Shown one piece after another: positions 1 to 5,805 of a stretch of 6,017 nucleotides of DNA (positions are counted from its first letter, which is position 1; every line of letters starts with the position of its first letter). This stretch comes from Verrucomicrobiota bacterium (GTDB lineage Bacteria > Verrucomicrobiota > Verrucomicrobiia > Opitutales > Seribacteraceae), in assembly GCA_030830145.1 (NCBI GenBank), contig JAURNO010000286.1:1-6017 (forward strand). Direction: 5' to 3'. The notes beneath the pieces are model-generated. The model was not told where the DNA came from. It did not search any database and saw only the letters and a list, made by a program, of their open reading frames with translations. Made by a program: the position numbers and the translations under genes.

Positions 1-1
1 G

Positions 2-1477
2 GCCGAGGTCCATACCATCAAGCCCTTTGATTTCATATCGGATGGACAAGTTGACTTGAAAAGCCCTAGCGGGTTGAGCGTTTTGGCTAAAAATCACAAG
101 CGGATTTTCTTCCAACAGTATTACTTCCCCGATGCCGCTCACAACCAAGGTGCCTCAAGCAGTCAGCAACCGACTTCCTTTGATCCGCTTGATCTAGTGG
201 CTGGTCAAGAAAGGGATCAAGGCAGTTACCAATCGGTATCAGGAGGGTACCAAACTCAAGCTGGTGCTACCCAAGCCCCCGGAATGACTTACCAATCCGC
301 CGGCGGTGGCTTCATCCCATACACGGGACCTTACGCCAAACCAACCTATGATTTTAAAATCGACACGCGCAATGCCCTCTTCGACGATTTCATTGAGAAT
401 GTTGGTTTAAACTCGGTCAACAAGCTCAAGTCCGATTACAACACGACTAAAGCCTTCAATGACAGCATCAATTCCTTGGCTTCTCAACTCACAGGATTGG
501 CTTCGCCACCTTCCACTGCCAGAGGTGATGCCGTTGATCAATGGATCAAAACTAGTTTCGACCAAGTCAAGGACCTTGACCCTCATCACGAATCGGCCTT
601 CGCTTGGGTTCTATCAATAGAAGATGCAGACGGAAACAAGAGCGACCTTGTGGTGGATATGTTTGGCAACGTCTATCAAAGCAATTTCGAAAGCTACTGG
701 TTAGCCGTTTATGGTGTCTCGACTCACAATGACCCGAATTGGAGCGAGGTCGAGTACGACGCCACGACCGAAGGAATAGCCAAGCTTTACCGAGAGCATC
801 CTTTCATTGACCCTGGAATCGTCATGGAAAACCTCCATAAACTCGCCGTTTTGGAAACAAACGCGCCAGTAATCCAAGGCAACATCATGCAACTTAGTGG
901 CTCTCTTCTCGAGAACAATGGTACCAATATTACAAGGATCGGTTTTCTTATTTCCTCGCAGGGTCACCCCGTCATGAATGGTCCCTCTTCTCAAATCATT
1001 CCAGGCACGACGCAAAACAATATGATCTCGGCGACTTATTCCATATCCAGTGGAGGAGTCTACTTTGTACGTACTTTTGCTGAAACAAAAGCCGGAATAT
1101 CCGAGGGTCCAGTTCGCAGAATCGAGGTGTTCCTTGATTCCGATTCCGGTAACAACCCCCAATCCAAAGCCCTCTCCATGATCAAGAAGGACACTAAGGA
1201 GGAAGCAGGTGGGTGGAGAACGAGTAATTGGTTCGGGCAATTTTTGGATCATGGCAATGGATGGATTTACCACAGGGTCCACGGTTACCTTTATTTGTCC
1301 GCAGACGGAGGTGACGGGATTTGGGCCTACGACCAGGAACGAAAATGGTTTTGGTCGACCAAGGAATTGTATCCTCATATATATCAAGCCGAGCAAGCTT
1401 CCTGGTTGTATATGCTGGGAGTTTCCAACGGCAAAGGGATCTTTTTCAATTACGGAACCAATCGAGTCGAGTTTTAA
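2..1477 (+). CDS. Large surface/secreted protein with Trp-rich C-terminal module, 5' end missing
   Basis: The reading frame is open from the first complete codon at base 2 to a TAA stop, giving 491 visible residues. The TTG at 56 is an internal Leu codon, not a start, so the true start lies upstream of the window. Visible layout: residues about 49-118 form a Gln/Tyr/Gly/Ser-rich, probably disordered linker with a YQS..GG motif seen twice. Residues about 119-285 are a mixed helical region I cannot assign. Residues about 288-378 look like a fibronectin-III-type beta sandwich (pattern GFLISS ... VYFVRTFAE..AG). Residues 409-491 are a Trp/Tyr-rich closing domain (NWFG, NGWIYH, DGIW, WFW, SWLY, FFNY). 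The last two domains recur in the same order at the end of the 2232-4793 protein. I infer an extracellular or outer-surface protein, but no enzyme motif is visible and the molecular function is unknown. The gene is real beyond reasonable doubt; the role is not established. Confidence 0.88.
   Translation, partial: AEVHTIKPFDFISDGQVDLKSPSGLSVLAKNHKRIFFQQYYFPDAAHNQGASSSQQPTSFDPLDLVAGQERDQGSYQSVSGGYQTQAGATQAPGMTYQSAGGGFIPYTGPYAKPTYDFKIDTRNALFDDFIENVGLNSVNKLKSDYNTTKAFNDSINSLASQLTGLASPPSTARGDAVDQWIKTSFDQVKDLDPHHESAFAWVLSIEDADGNKSDLVVDMFGNVYQSNFESYWLAVYGVSTHNDPNWSEVEYDATTEGIAKLYREHPFIDPGIVMENLHKLAVLETNAPVIQGNIMQLSGSLLENNGTNITRIGFLISSQGHPVMNGPSSQIIPGTTQNNMISATYSISSGGVYFVRTFAETKAGISEGPVRRIEVFLDSDSGNNPQSKALSMIKKDTKEEAGGWRTSNWFGQFLDHGNGWIYHRVHGYLYLSADGGDGIWAYDQERKWFWSTKELYPHIYQAEQASWLYMLGVSNGKGIFFNYGTNRVEF
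226..297 (+). repeat. Degenerate coding repeat (TTACCAATC, YQS..GG)
   Basis: The 9-base word TTACCAATC occurs at 226-234 and again at 289-297. Each time it encodes YQS with a Gly-rich stretch following, inside the low-complexity linker of the first protein. Two copies suggest an old, decayed tandem duplication in a flexible linker; chance within biased composition is also possible. Confidence 0.35.
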
Positions 1478-1509
1478 GAAAGATCATTTCTACCCTTTAA
1501 GCCCTACCC

Positions 1510-1526
1510 CCGACGTAAAATGTCGG
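1510..1526 (+). terminator. Short hairpin after the first gene, possible weak terminator
   Basis: CCGACGT pairs with ATGTCGG around an AAA loop, giving seven pairs including one G-T wobble, 33 bases after the TAA of the first gene. No T run follows directly; the nearest is TTTT about 14 bases later. It could be a weak or factor-dependent terminator or simply a 3'-end stabilising hairpin. The position between two genes fits termination, but the missing T tract keeps confidence low. Confidence 0.3.
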
Positions 1527-1567
1527 CTTGCAATATCCTGTTTTGGGTCAAAGGATTGACTTCCTAT

Positions 1568-1598
1568 TGAAACCCCCTCCAACTCAACTACCTTATAT
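1568..1598 (+). promoter_or_regulatory. Possible sigma-70-like promoter for the LptC-like gene
   Basis: TTGAAA at 1568-1573 and TTATAT at 1593-1598 resemble -35 and -10 boxes with a rather long 19-base spacer. Transcription would begin near 1605, leaving a leader of about 25 bases before the ATG at 1630. That placement agrees with ATG 1630 rather than the upstream TTG at 1528 being the real start. A second -35-like word, TTGACT, is at 1556-1561 but has no well-spaced partner. The evidence is the motif match only. Confidence 0.22.
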
Positions 1599-1629
1599 CG
1601 TTTGTCAGTATCTTTTCAAAAGAAGACCC

Positions 1630-2187
1630 ATGTTGGCTCTCTTGATTTGTTCCTTACTGCATGAACCTGTCGCCCTATCGGGAAACTCGCCTCACTCCTT
1701 GAAAGACTTTCAAGGACTCAAGCTCAATTTGTTCGATGAGAAAACTGGCAGGCGTTACCTCAAGGTGAGCTACAAAGAGGTCGTCGCAGAAAAGAAAAAG
1801 ATTGGTTTCCTCACGATGAATCTTTCTTTCCTCAAGATCAACGACCTCAGGATCGAGATGGATGCCAACTATATTAAAAGTACGAAAATTAGTTCTCTCT
1901 TCCAAAAAGTTTCTTCTCAAGGAGGAATCCGTTACGCCGTAGCGGAACCGATACGCTTAATCATTCGAAACCCGCAATCAAACGTTCGAATCTATGGCCA
2001 AAAGGGAAAATTCAACGCCGATGGGTCCTTGAGAATCTGGGGCAAAGTAAGCCTTATCCATGGAACCGACTCCAAAGAAATGGATGAACTTTCCATTACC
2101 ACCGACGAAGCCCAAAACTGCCTTCTATTGACAGAAAAGAAAGAACGAATTCCCCTGCTTACGCTTCCTCTATGCAGGCAACCTTGA
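1630..2187 (+). CDS. Exported protein, LptC-like in its C-terminal half
   Basis: This is a 185-residue protein if started at ATG 1630. The frame stays open back to a TTG at 1528, but ATG 1630 places a hydrophobic LALLICSLL stretch at the N-terminus, as expected for a signal peptide or membrane anchor. A slightly longer start (TTG 1567) would put the basic FKRRP in front of that stretch and cannot be excluded. The rest is strand-rich with no Cys lipobox. Residues about 120-170 (VRIYGQKGKFNADGSLRIWG and then ITTDEAQ.CLLLT) follow the LptC pattern, in which a strand pair ending in a Gly-x-Val turn leads to an ITTD.AQ..L segment. LptC is the inner-membrane-anchored periplasmic bridge protein of lipopolysaccharide export. 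The usual final strands after this motif look short here, and no lptA, lptB or kds gene is visible nearby, so this is a family resemblance and not a firm assignment. It lies 44 bases before the next gene. No Shine-Dalgarno site beyond a purine-rich AAAAGAAG. Confidence 0.75.
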   Translation: MLALLICSLLHEPVALSGNSPHSLKDFQGLKLNLFDEKTGRRYLKVSYKEVVAEKKKIGFLTMNLSFLKINDLRIEMDANYIKSTKISSLFQKVSSQGGIRYAVAEPIRLIIRNPQSNVRIYGQKGKFNADGSLRIWGKVSLIHGTDSKEMDELSITTDEAQNCLLLTEKKERIPLLTLPLCRQP

Positions 2188-2213
2188 TTACTCCTGTAAT
2201 CCTCGAATTTTTT
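2186..2213 (+). terminator. Inverted repeat plus T run between genes 2 and 3
   Basis: GATTAC at 2186-2191 and GTAATC at 2196-2201 form a perfect six-base stem with a TCCT loop, overlapping the TGA stop of the LptC-like gene. Six T residues follow at 2208-2213 after a six-base gap. The stem is AT-rich and the T run is not adjacent, so any intrinsic terminator would be weak, perhaps attenuating read-through into the downstream gene. Confidence 0.35.
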
Positions 2214-2227
2214 CCCAAACCCTAGAC
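2214..2227 (+). promoter_or_regulatory. Leader motif CCCAAACC...TAGAC before gene 3
   Basis: A T run followed by CCCAAACC (2214-2221) and TAGAC (2223-2227) ends four bases before ATG 2232. The same two words in the same order occur before the ATG at 5806. There is no GGAGG-type ribosome binding site. The function is unknown, and two instances could be coincidence. Confidence 0.18.
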
Positions 2228-2231
2228 CATC

Positions 2232-4793
2232 ATGAACAATTCCCTTCACCTCCTTGCAGTCTCGGTTTTGCTTTTATCGGCTTCGCTCGGCTTTGCACAA
2301 GACTCCGATCAAATCATCTTCGAGGATCCCATCTTCGAAGCAACAGTCCGCGAACAACTGCAATGGTCAGGACTTGGCCATAACCAACCGATTACCAAAA
2401 CGCATCTTCAAAACATAACCTACCTCGGGTTTGAAGAGGATGGAGAGGCACGGATTTCAAACCTGAATGATTTGCAGCATTTCACCAATCTGCAAACACT
2501 GGAAATAGGGAATGCTTCCGCAATTTCGAACTTTGACCCCATATGGAAAAGTAGCTCGATTAACTACCTATACGTTTACGGCGCGAGAAACCCCGACTTT
2601 TCCGGAATCTCATCTCTCTCGAACTTACGTATTCTCGATCTCTCGGATTGTGCTCTTACAGATCTCGGTTTTCTTGTCTCCGCAAACTTCACCGAACTGT
2701 ATTCTCTTATCTTGGAAGGAAATTATCTCGATCTCAGTGCAGATTCCAACCATTCCATGCAAATACAAAAACTCCAGGACCTCGTCGAAGGGAACCGGAA
2801 AACCAAGATTGAAGAAGGGCTTTACCGAGAGGAATACGGCCGAGGTATATTGCAGATCGGAGTTTCAAGTTCCCTCTGGATGGAACCATGGAGCACCGAC
2901 CCTTCGGTTACCTACGAGATGCAAATGCCCAAAGCAATCCAGGAATTGGCAAACGAGATCTCACGACTTGACACGGTTCTGCTTGAGAAACCAAACGATC
3001 CACTGGCCAACCTCCTTCAGGGGATTCATACCTTTTTCTACCTTGCAGAATCGACTCAGAAGCACGGATTGAAGGAATTACTGATTTCTTTGGGCGTCGA
3101 ACCAAGTATTCGCTCCTTCACCCTGGCAGACGCATCGATTGCGGCTAATTTTTCCTTCGAACTTAACCGTGATTTCAATTCCAGTTTGCTGGCCAATCAC
3201 TTTGAAAACGAGATCATTCCACAACTTGTCAAAACCGATTCGTATTTTGCCAATATTCCGGTGAGCAGCGTGATTAATCTCGATCCTGAATACACCGGTA
3301 CGGAGGATAATGTTTCGGTCGATTACGCAGACGTCCTCGTGCTCAGGTCGATGGTAAAAATTCTCTCTGCATTTGCCAGCATGCAATCTGCCTATGACTG
3401 GGATTTAAATGCGGGGTTTGTGAAAGATCGAAACAAAGAAGATTCCAATTCCACGTTGGAAACCTTTCGCTCGCACAACCCCAACCTTTTGGGAATGCGA
3501 AGCAAAGAGCAACTTGCCCAAGCACGAAAATTCCTCGAGGACGGCATTGCTCTTTATCAAATTGCATCCCCCATCCTGACCCATGAATCCAGACTCGGGT
3601 ACAACAACCGACCTTCCCCGAACAGACTGTTCATCGTCGAAAGCGATTCCCTGGAAGACGAAATCGAGTTTAGGGAAGACTTGAATGATTTACTCGAGGC
3701 CCTATACGAACCAACGCAACTGGACTCCGAGGATGAACCCAACAGCGCTGCGACCCCAACGCAATCCGGTTTTCGTTTCGAAGAAAGGGATTTGGGAGAA
3801 CAAATTGGAATCATCGACCTCAATCAATTATTCGAGGGAAAAGTCGACCTCGCTCAAATGCTCCCCCAATCCTCCGGTGACCGCTTCGAAACCCATCACT
3901 TTCGGGATCCAACCTTCGGCGGTCTATTTCCTCAACTCAATCCCAAAAGCCTTTCCACCATTCTTTATGAGGAGGAATTGGTGGCAGGGCAAAAACCACA
4001 CCCTCACAGCAGTCTTGCCGACGCTCTCCCCCACTTTGATCCGGATGCCTATCTTTCCCTCAACCAAGACCTTCGGACGGCATACAAAGCAAACCCAAGT
4101 GCTGCCTTGGAACACTTCAAAACTACTGGATATCAAGAACGCAGAAGGTATTTTTTCTGGCCCTTCGAAAGCGTAGAATACCCGATCAGCCGAACGGAAT
4201 CTACCGTCGCCAACGGACAAGTCGTTTTGCTCGATGGCCACTTGCTTGGTACTGGGGGGTCGAATTCCACAAAAGTCGGATTCGTCGTCTCTTCGAACGG
4301 CTTGTTGCCCCGCTATGATCTTGGATGGGAAGTATATCTGTCGGCCCTCAATCCCCAAAACGGATTTTCTCTCGCTTATCAACCAACCAAAGCCAACACC
4401 ACCTATTACTTTCGCTCTTATGCCGAAAACGAAGCAGGGCGGTGGTTCGGATCGATCAAAAAATTCAAATCCGTACAGGCTCTTGCTTCGGAAGACTCCC
4501 TCTTCGGCCAAGCTCTCTCGATTGGGAACGGTTGGTATGAAAGCCCCTGGTTTGGAATTCTCAATTTACCCACGAACGGATGGTCTTATCACTACGATCT
4601 CCATTGGATCTATTTACCTGCCGACAACCAAGATGGAATTTGGATGTGGTCCGAGCAGCGCAAAGGTTGGATGTGGACTAGATCGGACGTTTGGCCACAC
4701 CTTTGGGAACATAACTTGGCGAACTGGCTTTATTTCAAAAGGACGGGCAACCAGCCTCACTTTTTTAACTTCTCCTCTGATTCTTACGAGTAA
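2232..4793 (+). CDS. Secreted multidomain leucine-rich-repeat protein with Trp-rich C-terminal module
   Basis: This 853-residue protein starts at an ATG that places a clear signal peptide first: hydrophobic LLAVSVLLLSASLGFA, with likely cleavage after FA near residue 22. Domains in order follow. Residues 28-65 form a DPIFEATVREQL cap typical of internalin-like repeat proteins. Residues about 75-168 hold roughly four leucine-rich repeats of 22-24 residues (TNLQTLEI, SINYLYV, SNLRILDL, TELYSLIL). Residues 180-490 form a mostly helical region containing VDYADVLVLRSMVKIL. Residues 525-568 carry IDLNQLFEGKVDL and DPTFGGLFP. Residues 601-636 are a FDPDAYLSLNQDL ... HF.TTGY.ERRR segment. Residues 655-748 are a beta sandwich (GFVVSSNG ... 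YYFRSYAENEAG). Residues 770-853 are a Trp-rich closing domain; 768-832 contains 11 Trp. The last two match the end of the first protein. It is presumably extracellular or outer-surface, with ligand- or protein-binding repeats. No catalytic motif is seen. The next gene begins 59 bases later. Gene certain; function unknown. Confidence 0.93.
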   Translation: MNNSLHLLAVSVLLLSASLGFAQDSDQIIFEDPIFEATVREQLQWSGLGHNQPITKTHLQNITYLGFEEDGEARISNLNDLQHFTNLQTLEIGNASAISNFDPIWKSSSINYLYVYGARNPDFSGISSLSNLRILDLSDCALTDLGFLVSANFTELYSLILEGNYLDLSADSNHSMQIQKLQDLVEGNRKTKIEEGLYREEYGRGILQIGVSSSLWMEPWSTDPSVTYEMQMPKAIQELANEISRLDTVLLEKPNDPLANLLQGIHTFFYLAESTQKHGLKELLISLGVEPSIRSFTLADASIAANFSFELNRDFNSSLLANHFENEIIPQLVKTDSYFANIPVSSVINLDPEYTGTEDNVSVDYADVLVLRSMVKILSAFASMQSAYDWDLNAGFVKDRNKEDSNSTLETFRSHNPNLLGMRSKEQLAQARKFLEDGIALYQIASPILTHESRLGYNNRPSPNRLFIVESDSLEDEIEFREDLNDLLEALYEPTQLDSEDEPNSAATPTQSGFRFEERDLGEQIGIIDLNQLFEGKVDLAQMLPQSSGDRFETHHFRDPTFGGLFPQLNPKSLSTILYEEELVAGQKPHPHSSLADALPHFDPDAYLSLNQDLRTAYKANPSAALEHFKTTGYQERRRYFFWPFESVEYPISRTESTVANGQVVLLDGHLLGTGGSNSTKVGFVVSSNGLLPRYDLGWEVYLSALNPQNGFSLAYQPTKANTTYYFRSYAENEAGRWFGSIKKFKSVQALASEDSLFGQALSIGNGWYESPWFGILNLPTNGWSYHYDLHWIYLPADNQDGIWMWSEQRKGWMWTRSDVWPHLWEHNLANWLYFKRTGNQPHFFNFSSDSYE

Positions 4794-4826
4794 CCGTTTA
4801 TCGATCCCTTATTCAAGTTGAGAATC

Positions 4827-4856
4827 ATGCATCGGTCCGACCTCTTTCAAGCGTGA
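4827..4856 (+). CDS. Possible nine-codon leader ORF overlapping the amidase start
   Basis: ATG at 4827 opens a frame encoding MHRSDLFQA, whose TGA stop (4854-4856) overlaps the GTG start of the amidase (4853-4855) as GTGA. Such overlaps commonly couple translation of neighbouring genes, which could help a GTG start that has no visible ribosome binding site. A nine-codon frame can easily arise by chance, and no good ribosome binding site precedes this ATG, so it is only a candidate. Confidence 0.15.
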   Translation: MHRSDLFQA

Positions 4857-5668
4857 GAGTTTATTGCGTACAAGCGGATCTTGAGTGGGAAAACAAGGAA
4901 GCCAACTTCCTGACCGTTCGTTCATTGCTCGACGGGGAAAACATTCAACCGGAATCCTTGATCATTTTACCCGAAACGTTTTCAACAGGCTTCAGCATGA
5001 ACCTGCAAGTAACTGCAAAGCAGGAACCGGGTCAGACCGAAACCTTCTTGTCAAGGCTGGCCAAAGACAAGAAATGCTGGGTAACCGGCGGACTAGTCGA
5101 ACCGAATAAGACGGGTGACAAAGGCGTTAATCGATCGGTAACTTTCTCCCCCTTGGGCGAACGAATTGGCTCGTATGCAAAAATACACCCTGCCTCCATT
5201 TACGAGGAAGAAAAATTTCATGATTCGGGAAACAAGGTGGAGGTTTTCTCTCTCAATGAATTCGAAGCTTGTCCCCTCATTTGTTACGATTTGCGATTCC
5301 CTGAACTTTTCCGCATCGGCATGAAACAGGGAGCCAACTTATTTATCGTCATCGCCTGTTGGCCAAAGATACGTATCGGTCATTGGGTTTCCCTTCTACG
5401 GGCAAGGGCAATCGAAAACCAAGCCTACGTCGTGGGCGTCAACCGGATCGGTTCGGATCCCAACATGGAATTCGGGGGCAATTCTTTAATTATTGCCCCC
5501 AAAGGCGAAACCCTTCTCAACGCGGGAGAATCCGAATGCGTTTTAAGCTCGGATATCGATTCGGACCTCGTATTTCAATGGCGGGACGAATTTCCTGCTT
5601 TACAAGACTTTCGACCAGACTTGATCCATCTGAAAAACAGCCATCAGAAACGAACTCCGATGTTGTAA
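4853..5668 (+). CDS. Carbon-nitrogen hydrolase, YafV-type omega-amidase
   Basis: This 271-residue protein matches the nitrilase superfamily over its whole length, with the usual size. The catalytic triad is visible: Glu41 in LPETFSTGF, Lys110 in AKIHP and Cys144 in CYDLRFPE. The additional conserved acidic stretch EEE (118-120) lies between Lys and Cys. The segments WPKIR..HW, LLRARAIENQAYVVGVNRIG and G.NSLIIAPKGE are characteristic of the E. coli YafV / omega-amidase branch. Those enzymes hydrolyse 2-oxoglutaramate or 2-oxosuccinamate to the 2-oxoacid and ammonia, cleaning up after glutamine transaminases, for example in methionine salvage. No signal peptide, so it should be cytosolic. The GTG start gives the expected N-terminus (RVYCVQADLEW); no in-frame ATG lies between 4790 and it. 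The substrate is inferred from the family; deaminated-glutathione amidase or another small-amide substrate remains possible. No methionine-salvage partner gene is in view. It may be co-transcribed with the preceding gene, but the roles look unrelated. Confidence 0.93.
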   Translation: MRVYCVQADLEWENKEANFLTVRSLLDGENIQPESLIILPETFSTGFSMNLQVTAKQEPGQTETFLSRLAKDKKCWVTGGLVEPNKTGDKGVNRSVTFSPLGERIGSYAKIHPASIYEEEKFHDSGNKVEVFSLNEFEACPLICYDLRFPELFRIGMKQGANLFIVIACWPKIRIGHWVSLLRARAIENQAYVVGVNRIGSDPNMEFGGNSLIIAPKGETLLNAGESECVLSSDIDSDLVFQWRDEFPALQDFRPDLIHLKNSHQKRTPML

Positions 5669-5805
5669 AAATTTTTGGCATCATTGACTGGATTGAGAAT
5701 GCTCCAGTTTATGTTTGTGAATACATTTTTTTTGGACTAGGATAATTACAGAGCTCTGACTCGAAATCGATTTTCACCCAAACCAATAAAATACATAGAC
5801 TTACG
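5669..5805 (+). other. Intergenic region with weak terminator-like and promoter-like elements
   Basis: This AT-rich 137-base gap begins inside a ten-base palindrome, AAAAATTTTT (5667-5676), that overlaps the amidase stop. ATGT (5711-5714) and ACAT (5723-5726) could pair and run into eight T residues (5726-5733), giving at most a very weak terminator. TAAAAT at 5787-5792 matches a -10 box at five of six positions, but no good -35 box is correctly spaced. No RNA gene or riboswitch is recognisable. Confidence 0.35.
5777..5800 (+). promoter_or_regulatory. Leader motif CCCAAACC...TAGAC before gene 5
   Basis: CCCAAACC (5777-5784) and TAGAC (5796-5800) occur five bases before ATG 5806, mirroring the leader of the gene at 2232, including a preceding T run (5771-5774). 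The spacing between the two words differs (11 bases here, one there), which weakens the case for a common site. No Shine-Dalgarno sequence is present. Confidence 0.18.

Noticed and set aside
56..58. TTG at 56 as start codon of the first gene
   Set aside because: The same frame is open back to base 2 with plausible protein sequence (KPFDFISDGQ), there is no signal peptide or ribosome binding site at the TTG, and the gene is better read as truncated by the window edge.
701..1396. 231-codon open frame on the minus strand inside the first gene
   Set aside because: It lies fully antisense to a well-supported coding region, its translation shows no recognisable domain or signal peptide, and its composition looks like a mirror of the + strand gene.
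1209..1559. 116-codon + strand frame overlapping the end of the first gene
   Set aside because: It overlaps the conserved Trp-rich domain out of frame and has no homology signal; its extension past 1477 is chance openness.
1528..1629. TTG 1528 as start of the LptC-like gene
   Set aside because: It would add 34 residues before the hydrophobic export segment and would begin directly on the 3' side of a hairpin; ATG 1630 gives a compact exported protein.
3924..4511. 195-codon open frame on the minus strand inside the 853-residue gene
   Set aside because: It is antisense to the conserved DPTFGG, YLSLNQDL and beta-sandwich regions; its protein has no recognisable motif, so it is a shadow frame.
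4234..4821. 195-codon + strand frame overlapping the end of the 853-residue gene
   Set aside because: It covers the conserved C-terminal module in another frame and its translation is Pro/Ser/Thr/Lys-rich without domain signals. It is not a second gene or evidence of a frameshift, since the main frame is intact through its last motif.
5667..5733. Strong intrinsic terminator after the amidase
   Set aside because: The T8 run is preceded only by a four-base AT-rich stem, and the AAAAATTTTT palindrome has no loop, so a strong terminator cannot be supported.
5359..5745. 128-codon + strand frame running past the amidase stop
   Set aside because: It overlaps the conserved RAIENQAYVVGVNR part of the amidase in a different frame, and its tail after 5668 shows no domain.
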